Made by a program: the position numbers and the translations under genes. The notes under the pieces were generated by a model, which saw nothing but the letters and a program-made list of their open reading frames with translations, did not search any database and was not told where the DNA came from. This document shows, in pieces, positions 21,918 to 34,700 of a DNA stretch of 64,000 nt (positions within the stretch are counted from its first letter, which is position 1; each line of letters begins with the position of its first letter). This DNA comes from Branchiostoma floridae (lineage: Eukaryota; Chordata; Leptocardii; Amphioxiformes; Branchiostomatidae), in contig NC_049982.1 in assembly GCF_000003815.2 (NCBI RefSeq), positions 2,682,546 through 2,746,545 on the forward strand, in the 5' to 3' direction.

Positions 21918-23988
21918 ATGATGATTTGGGCGGCAATCGTTCTTTCCGTGGTCATCACAGCGGTCACTTCCCAAGGTATTCACTTTTCCTAGTCTTGTAA
22001 GGAACCTTACTGATGCCTGGGTGTCACTTAGTTTATACTCCGCATGTTTATTTAGCAAACATATGGAACGGGATGTTCAGTAACGGGGGATATGATAATT
22101 ATGATATAGTTGGCATGTCAGAAAAAGCCGACAAGGAGGCAACGGCGCGTGTCTTAACACATTACTTTTCACCGTCAAAACCCCGCATGCAATTGCTGAA
22201 TGAATACCCGCATCAAAGATTTTTTGGCTAAACTAGAATAAGAACAAGTCACAAAAACATGTTCAAAATCAATAGATACAAGGTAAACTAACTTTTCTTC
22301 CCTTTTAGTTATATCAGAAATAGGGTTTGTCTGGCTGAATCAGAAATCTGGTTATGACTACAATACGTGTGTAGCTAGGAAAAATGGTTTAAATAACTGT
22401 ATCATCTCTTTACTGTATAGCCAACATTTAACTTCAAAACGACATTCGTCCTCATTCCACTCATCCTTGTTGCTTACAGACTGCCCTGCTAACAGCCACT
22501 GGAATAACTGCGGCTCTGCCTGCCCGGAGACATGTGACTCCGGCCCGTTCCAGATCTGTTTGGCGGTCTGCGTGCCCGGCTGTGTGTGTGATGCTGGGTA
22601 CGTGCTGCACAACGGGGTCTGTATCCACCATGATGAGTGTCCGGCAAAGGGTGAGAATTGTTTGCTCCTTTTTAGTTTTGTCTGCTTGTTTGTTTGTTTG
22701 ATTGTCTGTTTGTTTGTGTGCTGCGTGTCCGCCTGTGAGTGTGACCGCAGGTACGTCCTTTATAACGGTGTGTGTATCCGTCAAGACGAATGTCCGGCAA
22801 AGGGTATTACGAAGGACTTTTTTTTGCTCGCTCGTTTTGTTTGTTTTGTTTGTTTGTTTGTTTGTTTGTTTGTGTCTCCTTAACCGACCTGTGCACCTGG
22901 TACTTCGCTACATGTTGGCTACACACATTTTTGTTGTTTACTATGGTCTATCTGCGGCTCGGCCTGTCCCCAGACGTGTGAAGTAAATAAGCTATTGGAG
23001 TGTTTGTTGTTTATTTATTTGTTTGTTTACTACAGAATGCCCCGCCAACAGTCACTGGTTCGGCCTGCCCCAAGACGTGTAAAGCGTACCAGTTGTTCGA
23101 CTGTGTGTTGTTTAGTTATTTATATATTTATTTGTTTATTTTTGTTTACCACAGAATGCCCCGCTAACAGTCATTGGTCCGACTGCGGTTCGGCGTGCCC
23201 CCAGACGTGTGAAGCAAGCCACCTGTTCCAGTGCCTGTTGTATATTTATTTATTTGTTTGTTTATTTTTGTTTACCACAGAATGCCCCGCTAACAGTCAC
23301 TGGTCTGACTGCGGTTCGGCCTGCCCCCAAACGTGCGTGACGAGCGGGCTGTTCGGCTGTGGTGCCGCCTGTGTGCCCTCGTGTGTCTGTGACGACGGGT
23401 TCGTGTTCGAGTCGCCCCATCACGGGGCCTGCATCGCGCCTGACCAATGCCCCGGAGGTAACGTTATAGTCACGGAATATATGTCTTTTATAAATCCCGA
23501 ATGGATAAAGTTATATATAAGTTATATAGAATCTTATGCATATGTGAGTAACATGATGTTAATGTTAATGCTATCTGAGAGAGGCGTCGATACTACCGGT
23601 AGAGATCCCGATCGGAGCCTCTGCCAACGGATATCGAGACTCAGATGAGAGGAATGTGGTTTCCCAATGTAAATGTTGTTTCTGAGAGAAGGGCTAAGGC
23701 TTTGGTTTGGTTTGATACAGATCTTCATTTAGTAGTAAACCAAACTCCGGGTAGGAAATGTGACGCAGACCTAACACAGAACATGTTTTTCAGAATAGTA
23801 GTGGACTTGAATAAAGTAGTTCTAAACGGGAACTATGCGGCTACAGCGTCTTTTCTGAAAATGCATCTTAAGTATATTCGGTTGGCTTAAGGTTGTTCGC
23901 TACTATTTGTCATATGCGTGTTTTAGAAAATACGTTTTAATCAGTCACTTTGTCCGTAACAGGAAACCCCATGTTGACCGGACGTTAG
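21918..23988 (+). CDS. Secreted double TIL-domain protein, paralogue 2 (about 145 aa)
   Basis: Exons: 21918-21975 (signal peptide, MMIWAAIVLSVVITAVTSQ), 22480-22650 (TIL 1), 23281-23457 (TIL 2) and 23963-23988 (tail GNPMLTGR, stop TAG). Phase-1 introns throughout, GT-AG borders, and AATAAA at 24061. Both TIL modules have ten cysteines; TIL 2 is two residues longer than in paralogue 1 (an SPHH insertion near its end). The first exon, tail exon and upstream sequence are close to those of 18207-20247, so this is a tandem duplicate. Between the two intact TIL exons lie at least four truncated TIL copies (22700-23250), some with usable acceptors but no proper donor. Role as for paralogue 1: secreted, possibly a protease inhibitor or mucus component, unproven. 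Confidence 0.78.
22700..23250 (+). pseudogene. Array of truncated TIL exons separated by TTTG/TTTA tracts
   Basis: Order: a 3' half (about 22724-22800, CECDRRYVL...C-I-R-Q-D-E-C), then three 5' halves beginning near 22945, 23036 (internal deletion, then stop) and 23157. The last two start after good acceptors. All 5' halves end in a similar phrase (tgtttgttg, tgtgtgttg, tgcctgttg) fused to TTTA/TTTG repeats and 'tttaccacag'. Spacing is about 95 to 124 bp, so this is a coding-derived minisatellite. Confidence 0.75.
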
Positions 23989-24060
23989 ACTGACTCCCGC
24001 CCTCCGTGTCCGGGATGGAATCCTCAGCTCCAGGTGTCCACGTACCTGGATCATAGAGTG

Positions 24061-24066
24061 AATAAA
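24061..24066 (+). promoter_or_regulatory. Poly(A) signal AATAAA of TIL gene 2
   Basis: 73 bp after the stop, in the same 'agagtgaataaa' context as in paralogue 1. Confidence 0.7.
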
Positions 24067-24139
24067 GTTCACTTGGAAAGCGATGGTCTTTTGTGTTGTT
24101 TGTGCGTTGTGGAATGGGTGAATGAATAAAGGCTCTTTA

Positions 24140-24403
24140 TTTGACATCTGGGCCTACCCTGGGGGCCATCCGAGATCGGGCAGGCTATTCGGTAGCCCAA
24201 GACAATTAGGCCCGCCGAGCTCCTATTAGCGCCCCGGGGAGTTTAAGCCCGATTAGGCCCAGCCTTCCTTCGGGCTTTAACTCCCCCGGAGCGCTAATGT
24301 GAGGTCGGCGGGCTGACTGCCTTGGCTCCCCGAACAAAACTCGCGAACAAATCTCGCTAGCTACCCGGTTCTGTCTGGCTCCCAGGGTAATCTGGACCAT
24401 GTT
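24140..24403. mobile_element. Long foldback (snapback) element
   Basis: The two halves are inverted copies. The outer ends carry ATCTGGGCCTACCCTGG against the complement of CCAGGGTAATCTGGAC, and the inner 40-bp arms (24208-24316) include TATTAGCGCCCCGGGGAG against CTCCCCCGGAGCGCTAAT. Non-coding, and able to form a cruciform or RNA hairpin. Confidence 0.75.
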
Positions 24404-24416
24404 GGATTACAAAGTA

Positions 24417-24901
24417 CAGTCAAACCTGCCCAAGACGACCACCCGGGGGACCGGGAAAACGCGGTCAATTTGGACAGGTGGTCTCTGAGAAGAGTATCGA
24501 CTCAAAACATGCCCGATGCAAAGAATAAATGGTTTCTGTTGTATTTAATGGAAATTAGCAAGCACACTGCACGCACGCAAAGAAGCGAGGTCTTTAATGT
24601 CAAATACAACACGCACACTGTAAACTGTAAATTTAACCCCAAAATCTGACGCAAACTGGCCGATTTCGGCACAAAATCGCGCTATTTATCATAAAAAATC
24701 GATGAAAACCTCAATTTTGAAAATGATGCGGTCGTTATGGGTCCCAATTTGGGCCGGTCGTGGTCGCGTTGACCAGGTGGTCGTTGAGAAAAGGTCGCTT
24801 AATGCTTACGTCAATGGGAAAATAAATCGGGACCGAGAAAAAGCGGTCGAAATGGCCAGGTGGTCGCTGAGAAGAGGTGGTCGCTCAGGCAGGTTTGACT
24901 G
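24417..24901. mobile_element. Tigger/pogo-like non-autonomous element, TA target site
   Basis: Ends CAGTCAAACCTGCC and GGCAGGTTTGACTG are exact inverted repeats, flanked by TA on both sides (24415-24416 and 24902-24903). The 485-bp interior has no transposase. CAGT-type ends with TA duplication fit the pogo/Tigger branch of Tc1/mariner. Confidence 0.85.
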
Positions 24902-25414
24902 TACTTCTGATTCAAGTATGATTATCATGATTTCAATGAAATGCCTTGTTGCGAATTAGGTTGCGAAAAGTCATTTTCACTCATTAGTTTTCATACATTC
25001 CCATCCAAACGCAAAGTTTGTGAAGTTGCTGTTTATTCGATTCTAGAGATTGATGGCAAGGTTGTCCTCCTCTGTAGATCCCCATACAAAGCTAGTAGAT
25101 ACTGTAATATCAAGAAACGGTATGGTGTTGAAAAAAATTCCTTTCCCTTTTCCATAAATTACAGTGTACATGTAACGTTATCCAATAGAGTCATCATCAT
25201 CGTGTCCAATAGAAGATATAACGTTACCAATATATACTAAAACATAACTTTGAGCATATATATAGTAGAAAGATATACAGAATTTGATTTAGTTTGGCTG
25301 TAAGAAATGTTACAAATGTTGTCGGTTCAGTAGCGTATTATTAAACCACAATTGTCTGGTTTTATAAAATCTTTGCGACGGCACACAAATTCTCATTCAC
25401 ACATGCGGTCCCCA

Positions 25415-25443
25415 GTGCACACACACACACACACACACACACA
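25415..25443. repeat. (CA)n microsatellite
   Basis: Short run of CA units upstream of the first phosphotransferase gene. Confidence 0.9.
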
Positions 25444-25564
25444 CTGTAGCCCCACGGAAATAGCTAAGGTTGACAGTTCATCGTCTCCCTTTAAATCCCC
25501 AGATTTAAAGCGCCCGCTTCACTCTCACCTGCTCAAAGTCCGCATTTTGGGCAAACACAATCCC

Positions 25565-25744
25565 GCCTTCTGATTGGTCCGGAAAATCGCATCATTTCTG
25601 GCCTCCGTCCGGCGCCTGCGCACTGCGTTACTTCCGGTTAGGGAAAATCCTGTATTTGCTGCCAACTTGTCATCCAAAACGTCAGTCCAGGTCGCGCGGT
25701 TTCTGCGGATTCAAGCGGCGATTTTTAGCCAGATCTCGCTCAGG
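25565..25744 (+). promoter_or_regulatory. GC-rich TATA-less promoter / 5' UTR of CEPT1-like gene
   Basis: Shift to GC-rich, CpG-containing sequence just upstream of the start codon, with an inverted CCAAT box (ATTGG, 25573-25577), an NRF1-like GCCTGCGCACTGCG (25614-25627) and an ETS-type ACTTCCGGTT (25630-25639). This arrangement is typical of housekeeping genes; site assignments are by eye. Confidence 0.55.
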
Positions 25745-28700
25745 ATGAGTCGGTACTTTCTGGAGATGGCGCCCACGATGTCCGAGGCGCAGCTGAAAGG
25801 GCTGGACGAGCACAAGTACTCGGCTTCGGGCACATCGGCCGTGGAACCCGTCATGCAGGTACGGGCGCTTCGGGAGGAAGGGGGAGGGGGGCGGTCTGGC
25901 GATCTGACATGACGCCGGTTTGTTTTTGTGTTGCGTGTGTTTTGATCGCTATTTATATCGCATAATTACATACGTCAAGATTTAGCAAAACATAGAATAC
26001 CTCCACCACGCGGTTGTGTTATTATTTTCCCCTGTTGGTGAATTTAAGGATAACCTCTTCTATTTTCAAAACGTTTGTGAAAAAAAAAAAGATCGGTTTA
26101 TATTTTTCACGATGATATATCAATATCTTCATAATATATTTTCCAGTGTCCAAACTGCAGTGGTATGCGATCTTGGATCAGTCAATCTTTCATTAGAAAA
26201 CAGATTTTTTAAAGGTGATTTTGTTCCTGAAGGTCGTTAGATACTAGAAAAGCCTGTCCCTTGCCGGCCCCGGAGTCGAACTTTGAACCCTTGCCCCCTG
26301 TTTAGGGACTTGTCGATTAGGCCTGACCTTGCTGAGGTAATGGGTCTCCGGTTACCTACAGTACAGGGCTGTTGTAGCCTGTAGGGCTTCTCTTGTTTGC
26401 AAAACACTGTTATATAAGTAAGGTTACACAACAGTCTTGGTATGGTCCGTAGGGACTTATCTCCAAGCAGAACCAGTAACGTTATATATTGAACTATAAA
26501 TTTCTTCAAGGAAAGACTTGACAGACTCATGTGGCAGCACACAACGTGTAATTTTATTACCAAGCTCTAGACAACCCCCACAAACTGGAAATGACTGTGA
26601 TATAAAAGTGAAGAGCAGCCTAAATGAAAGAAGCCGTTTCCTACCTGGCCGAAGGAACTCATATCAAAAGCTGGCAAAGCAGTGTAGCTAGGCTGCAAAT
26701 ATAGGAATGATCATAATATTTGGTTGCCTTCCGTAGCTATTTTAACATTTGAATTCAGTCTCTCCTTGGCTGGCTACACTCCTTTTGACAGCCTTTGATA
26801 CTACATGTGTTCTTATGTTACCATAGAATCATCTACTAGTATGAGATTACCTACTAGAGACCATAATTTGTAAGGACTGGTCTAATTTGACTATCATTAT
26901 GTAAATAGCTAAATGCTTATCTTCAAGAAGATGTACTAGTAAGTAAGGAGTTATATGCCTATTTTTGCAACATAACTCATTAGTGCTCTTCTGTACTTTT
27001 AGTAGTATGTTTTGTCTGAACGTTTATTTATTTATGTGAAGCTCAAATTTGCCTGCAGACATTTTTACAGTATAAGAACTATAACATAGATAAAGGGACA
27101 CTGTTTGCAAACTAGCCTGGAGCCTAAAAGTAGTTACTCAAGCAACTTGATATATGGTTTTGGGCGTTTCAACTGCTATCACGCGGTTTTCGTCAGTGAC
27201 ACTGAAGTGATCTGGAAGAAACAGGTCTTTTATACCCAAACAATGATGAATTAAGACAATTTTGGATGTCCAATAGGAAAGGTTGTACTGTCAGACAATT
27301 TAGGTTGAAGACAATTTGGATTCCAATAGAAGACAAAAGGAAAAGTAAAGTCAAGCTGAAGACAATCTTGGATGTCAGTAACTAGGAAACAAAGCTAAGA
27401 CACAGTTGATGCAAATGAGTCAATTAGCTCCTGTTGCTTTGGTTACTGGAGCTAAGTGTTTAGTTGGCGGGGGGTGGGGGGGGGTTGGGAGAGCGAGATC
27501 CCAAGTACCAGNNNNNNNNNNNNNNNNNNNNNNNNNNNNNNNNNNNNNNNNNNNNNNNNNNNNNNNNNNNNNNNNNNNNNNNNNNNNNNNNNNNNNNNNN
27601 NNNNNNNNNNNNNNNNNNNNNNNNNNNNNNNNNNNNNNNNNNNNNNNNNNNNNNNNNNNNNNNNNNNNNNNNNNNNNNNNNNNNNNNNNNNNNNNNNNNN
27701 NNNNNNNNNNNNNNNNNNNNNNNNNNNNNNNNNNNNNNNNNNNNNNNNNNNNNNNNNNNNNNNNNNNNNNNNNNNNNNNNNNNNNNNNNNNNNNNNNNNN
27801 NNNNNNNNNNNNNNNNNNNNNNNNNNNNNNNNNNNNNNNNNNNNNNNNNNNNNNNNNNNNNNNNNNNNNNNNNNNNNNNNNNNNNNNNNNNNNNNNNNNN
27901 NNNNNNNNNNNNNNNNNNNNNNNNNNNNNNNNNNNNNNNNNNNNNNNNNNNNNNNNNNNNNNNNNNNNNNNNNNNNNNNNNNNNNNNNNNNNNNNNNNNN
28001 NNNNNNNNNNNNNNNNNNNNNNNNNNNNNNNNNNNNNNNNNNAACATTGTATATTCTGCACTGTTCTGTACGTTATGTTTCTGGCTGTTTTTCCCATCCT
28101 TCCCCCTTCGTGTGTCCGCAGGTGTTCTGGCGCTGGCTGGTGGAGAAAGTTCCGCTGTGGGTGGCTCCGAACCTCATCACACTGGTGGGGCTCATTATCA
28201 ATGTGGTGACATCACTGCTGCTCATGTACTACTCACCTACGGCTAAGGAAGAGGTGGGACTCACACTGCACCCACACCAACACACTTACTACGTACTAAC
28301 CTACAGCTAAGGAAGAGGTGGGACTTACACTGCATACACACACACACGCGCAAACACACCATGGCATGCATACACATGTGCGCAGACACACACACATGAT
28401 CATCAACGTTGTGACATCACTACTGCTCATGTACTACTCTCCTATGGCTTTAAGGAAGAGGTGGGACTCACACTGCACACACATACTCTCTCACACACAC
28501 ACACACTTACACACATGCATGCTCACACACTGACTGGCACACATACACACACACTAGAGTAGGTGATAGATACAAAACAAGGTTGTTTTATGTTTGTGTA
28601 CCAAATTTTGGGCTATACTGATTGATACTTACATCCAGGATGTCCTAAGGCGTAGAGGGATATTTACCTAGCATGAAATCTACCGATTGGTTGCACAGAC

Positions 28701-31700
28701 TACTGCGATTGGTTGCACAGACTACTACTGAGTACAAGTAATGTGCAGCTGAGCTAATATGGTGGCATACCAGGATAAAATGTAGTAGAAAGTTGAAAGC
28801 AAGGGGAGGGGATGGCCCAGCCTTTTGAATTAAATTGAAGGAGTAGACGTTGTCTTTACAGTCAAGAAATACTTGAGAGAAAAAAAATTCCAGATTCAGT
28901 GTAATTATGAGTTTAATTTTAACTAGAAAGGCCGACATTTGCTTAAGAGCAAATACAGCATATTTCAGCCATACCCCTTCCCACGCAACATTGGACTGTT
29001 CCAAATCACCCCTGCGCAAAAATGGAACATCCTCTTAACAGTACATTATCCCCCAAAGTGGACTGGTATTGTGAATTGATTCCAGGTAAAAACAGAGCTT
29101 GCTTCTATTTTTCAGAAAATGACAATAATCACACCTTCCATTCGGAAAATTTTCATCATGACTGAAAATTGTTGAATGACTTCATGTAATGTCATTAACA
29201 ATTTTCAGTACGATAACTAGGTGTAAGTTTAAAAAAGTATAAGCTCCTTGTGATGTGGGTACATTCATTATTGCAGTGAACTTTTTTTTATTCAAGTAGG
29301 GCATACGATTTAATAATTATCAAGCAGGTGCAGGTACTGTAGGAGCGTTTGTTTTCTTCAAGCTGTAAAACTGTTAAACTGTTTTACTTTGTATGCAATC
29401 AGCCATCGAGCCTATCATTATTTTAGTTTAACAACTTCCTGCCAGACCCGGAAGATACGATTGAACCTTGTTCGAGGATTTATTTTCGTCTGTCTGGTCA
29501 GTCTGTTCATACCCTCGAGGCTGGCGCTGAGAGTGTTTTATTGGGCTGAAACTCTGACAGTTTAAAGTTACTTACAATTTAAATGTTCAAAGTTTATGTC
29601 AAACAACAACAGCACTAGGAAATGTGGCCACTATAGACAGGTGGTCACTATAGAGAAAATGCTGATCTATTGACTAGGAGCCATACGTTACACATGATCA
29701 TTAATCATATAAACATTGCACAGGTAAGCCAATTGTTTAGATGTACAATTAAGTTCAAATAATTCTGAAGAGAAATATTGATGAGAAAATAATCATTCTC
29801 GCCACTGTCTAACTTATAATTACGTATCAAAACTAAACGCAGATTTTCTAACTAACGCACCTTTCGCCGACTTCATCAAAGGACCGCCGGCTATCAATCA
29901 AACACGGCTGTTGATTAGACTTAGGGTTTCAAACAGCCATGTGCTGTGTGCCAGTTGACAGCGAACTTCATGCTACGTGATGTTTTACATTGCTTGGACC
30001 TTCTTTCCTACAGCGGTGCTTCTACAAAATATTTAGACTGTAACACTGAGTCCCACATGTTTTATAGAATAGAATTTGACGCAGAACAGCGTTTTTTGCT
30101 GGGTATTTTTCTTGAAACATGTTCGTGGGAATATCAGCGAGGCGGCGACGTACTAGTAGGGATATCAGACCGTCAACAAAAGTCGCACGGCGGCTAACGG
30201 CGCATCGAAGATACTAGCGCTATAAATAAGCGCTTCAACTAAGGATGGCAACCCGTACAATATTTTTGTATACTGTTGAGCTAAGTAAAGTTTGTTGTTT
30301 ATGAGGTTTTAGTTGTCTTTGAAGCTTTGACCCGAAATATTTTAAAGTCAAACTGCTGAAGAGAAGTAAGTGACTGCTACGATTATCGTAGATATGGCCC
30401 TAAAAAAACTGATAAAAGAAGCCTTCTCAATAGTCTAAAATGCAAGAGCTTCCGGGGGGGCTTCGCCCACCTGGGTCCCCTGGCGAGAAGTCTGTACGGC
30501 CTGAGTCTTCAAGTTAACGTATTGTGTGGTCCCGCTTATGAATATTAATTAGCCTTCGCTTTCCTCTTCGCTGATTGGCTGAACTATTAATTGAATTAAC
30601 TCTTCCTGCCGGCTAGACGCAGGTGCAGATGTCGGCTCTGTGGGGTGAACGTCCGAAAGATCATGGCATGGAGAACGAAAGAAAACCAATTTCCCCTAAA
30701 AAAAGTGCTGTAATTAAGCCTTTTACAGTACTTTAAGCCAAAAATTTTACTTGGATCATTTTACCAACTATCTTATGCCTATCTATACCAAATGTTACTC
30801 ATACCAGGGTACAGGGGTGCAAAATATACCGTTATAAGACCGTCAACAACAGTCGCACGGAGCTAACAGCGCAGCGAAAATACCATCGCTAGCGTTTCAA
30901 CTTCGGAGAACAAGTTATAAGTACTGTTGAACTCAGTAACGTTAAAGTTTGTTTTTAGTTGCCTTTGACGGTTTGACCTGAAATAGTGTTACGCTAAACT
31001 CCTGAAGAGAAGTTAAGTGACTGCTGCGATTATCATAGATATGCCCCTAAGAACTGATACAATATAAAGCCTTCTGAATAGTGTAAAATGCGAGAGCCTT
31101 AGGCGGGCTTCGCTCCCCCTGGCGGGAACACTGCTATATACGGGATCATGAGGCCCCGCTTATGAATATTAATTAGCCTTTGGCCTCCTCTTCGCTGATT
31201 GGCTAGGTCTTTGATTCAATCAACTCTCCGGCTGACGCGCACAGGTGTGGCTCTGTGCGGGGTCACGGAAGGTCACGTCAGGAGGCCAAAAGAAAACAAA
31301 TTTCCCCTCAGAAAAGTGCCAAAATTAATCATTTTAAAGTTGTTTATGTCAAAAATTTTACTTGAATCTTGTTACCAAGTATCTAATGCCTATCTATACC
31401 AAATTTCAGGTCATTTAATTGTAATACCAGGGTACAGGAGCCAAAAGTGTCCTTTTTTGGTCAAAAATTGGCCAAAAATCGCAAAAAAATAAGCCTTTTG
31501 TTGCACTATACACCAAAAGTGTTATTGAATTTATATGAAGGTATTATCAATGCACATCTGTGTCAAATTTCAGCTCATTCGGTTGCAATACCAAGGTACA
31601 GGAGCCAAAAGTGTCCTTTTTTGGTCAAAAATTGGTAAAAAAAATCGAAAAAATAAGCATTTTGTTGTACTGTACACCAAAAGTGTTATTGAATTTATAT

Positions 31701-34700
31701 GGGGGCATTATCAAGGCACATCTCTGTCAAATTTCAGCTCATTTGGTTGTAATACCAGGGTACAGGGGCCAAAAGTGTCCTTTTTTGGTCAAAAATTGGT
31801 CAAAAAATCGCAAAAATAAGCATTTTGTTGTACTGTACACCAAAAGTGTTATCGAATTTATATGGGGGCATTATCAAGGCACATCTCTGTCAAATTTCAG
31901 CTCATTTGGTTGTAATACCAGGGTACAGGGGCCAAAATATACAGTTTTGGTCTAAAATTGACCAAAAAAATCTCAATAAAATCATTTTAGAGGCAGATAT
32001 GAAAAAACTGAGAAAAAAGCATCAAGGTCATTCGGTCCAGGGTCATTCGGTCCAGGAACGGCGGAGATGAATCACTTTGAAGATTTGACAGGAGAAAGAA
32101 GAAAGAAACATTACGAATACAATATATTTCACCATACTATGTATGGCTGAAATATAAAAAGTTTTTGAGTGAAAATCGGTTGAATGAAAGGTTTGAAAAG
32201 ACCCTATCTGTGACCTTGAATAAGTCAAGCTGAGTGTGAGTCATTTTCACATGACCCTGTGGTATGTGTGAAACAGCCTGTAGGTCGTTGACCTTTGAAC
32301 CTTTCACAAGTTGAATATTGTCCAAAGGCATTATTCCCTTGATTCAATGTTGGCTTTGTTAACTACATATTGAAATGATTGTGTTGTGTAAGTCAAAATC
32401 GATAAAAAAATCATGTCCTGCGCCTTTTGTTGGAAACTGCAACATCTTGTGTTCGAAACATAACATGAAGCTGACATTTATTCATCAGGCATTATGTAGC
32501 GTTACATGAAGCCTCTAGACTAGTAGTAGAGGTTCTTGACAAAGCTGTCCTTTGTGTTCATGTCCCGCAGCAGGTCTATTAAAGAGCTAATAATGAGATA
32601 ACTGTAAAATCAATTGATACATAATTATATACACTCACTAAACAGTGTAACATAAGTTCATCATTATCAGTGGGATAACCTATATCTATTGTTTTTAAAA
32701 ATGGTAAAGCAACGGATTAAGGTGAACTAGCATTGAATGTTGAATTCATTGAAGCTACATTAGCCCATTGTTTGCATGTGCCTATGGGGTCATGTCAGTG
32801 ACTGAGGCAATATTTTAACACATATTGGCTCCTCCCCGTGGCCTTCTCTTGCCAGGGACATCCACAGAATGTTTGCATGCATACTCATACCCCGAAGCTT
32901 TGCAACATGTACAACAGCAGGCTATAGTATTCATAAGTAACCTATGGGGGCCTGACTGAGCCAATATTTCAGCACACTGACTCCTCCCCTGTGGCCTTGG
33001 CTTGCCAAGGACATGGGCAGAGCTTTTTGCATGCACACTCATACCCTGAAGCTTTGAAACATGTACAACAACATGTAACAGTAACAGGTAGGGAGGCCTG
33101 ATTGAGGACCTCTTCTCCACATGATTTTGCTAACTAATTCCAGAGCAGGTCATTCCCTCCCATGATGTTTATGAAGGTAACAGGGATACATTCTTTGTGT
33201 AGGAAGTCAGAACTCTATGCAGGTACAGATATCCGATGTGTGATCCAGTGTGGGTGTGTACAGACTCCAGCACCGGTGTACAAGACGGGTTAACATGACT
33301 TTGTGCTACAGCCTGTACAGGCCCCAGCATGGCTGCACATCCATTGTGTATCTGTGTGTTACAGGCCCAAGCATGGGTGTACATACTAGTACCGTGAGTG
33401 CCATGTGCGCTACAGGCCCCAGCATGGGTGTAGCTATGTGTTACAGGTCCCAGCGTGGGTGTACATACCGTGTGTTGCAGACCTCAGCATGGGTGTACAT
33501 GTTGTGTGTATCTATGTGTTACAGGCCCCAGCGTGGGTGTACATGTCCTGTGCCGTGGGGTTGTTCCTGTACCAGTCGTTAGACGCGATCGACGGGAAGC
33601 AGGCCCGCCGGACCGGCAGCAGCACGCCGCTCGGGGAGCTGTTCGATCACGGCTGCGACTCCATATCAACAGGTCAGAGGAAAACAAACAAACAAGCAAA
33701 CAAACAAATAAACAACCATAACAGACCTACAGTAGGGCGTATTAGCAAATGTATGCAATTTCCTTTTCAATGCTCCTCTTTTAATGACAATGTTCCTGTT
33801 TTTAAAAAACTAACATGGGCTAAAAATACCGCTGGAATTTTAAGAAGTGCCACCTAGCCTGAGCACAGAGTAATGCAGTTTGCCTGGATGCTCGGTCCAG
33901 GCCAACCTTTACTCATACAGCTGGTGATCACATGGAAAAAGGAAAGTGATCTCGATCCAGTTTTAGCTCACTGAAGAGCTACAGTGTCACATTGTAGTCT
34001 TCCACGGGTCATGACAGAGAGGACAGATGCTATGTACAATATTTACAGATTTACTATATCCGGGAAATTCCCCTAGCTCTTTTTGACAAGCACAATGATC
34101 AGTGGACAATGGCTTGTGTATACATGTACATCCTAATGGAAGTCCTGCGTGATGGTAATACTTTCCCCCCGTTCCTTTCCCAGTGTTTGTTGGAGTGGCG
34201 ACATGCTGTGCCATGACGATGGGAGACAACCCAGACCTCATGTTCATCACGTTTTTCAACGCCGTCTTTGTCTTCTACTGCGCGCACTGGCAGACATACG
34301 TGTCGGGCACACTCAAATTTGGCTAGTAAGTGTACAATATACTGATTTTCTCTTACTGTACATTTGTTTGTTTGTTTGTTTATTAATTCTAATACATGTG
34401 TACAATGTATATTCGGATATTTCCCTTTGATATTACATATTGATATATGTATCTGCATCAGGAATTGAAAGAACCTTTTTAACATATGAGATTTTTAAGA
34501 TTTGTATTTCCAACCATGAAAGCACTATAGAATTAAGTACCAGTACTAAGTACATTGAGCACATCCCTTGAATATAACGCTAGTTCACCTTTATCCACTG
34601 GGTAACCTATACCCGTTGCTTTTAAACATTGTATTTTGATAGTATTGCAATTTGAAACTACATTCCATCAACTTGATATTTCTGAATACCCTGTAAAAAA

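Noticed and set aside
26260-26345. tRNA gene or tRNA-derived SINE on the minus strand
   Set aside because: A B-box-like AGTTCGACTCC is present, but there is no convincing A box, cloverleaf or acceptor stem.
27406-28310. Open frames across the N run
   Set aside because: N codons were treated as open; nothing supports a protein there beyond exon 28122-28253.
31440-31955. Family of related short proteins
   Set aside because: They are frames of a 163-bp non-coding tandem repeat with no shared start or stop logic.
33240-33582. Open frames rich in G-V-H and Y-R-P-Q motifs
   Set aside because: They arise from the multiplied 3' splice-site copies; the real coding frame begins at 33525.
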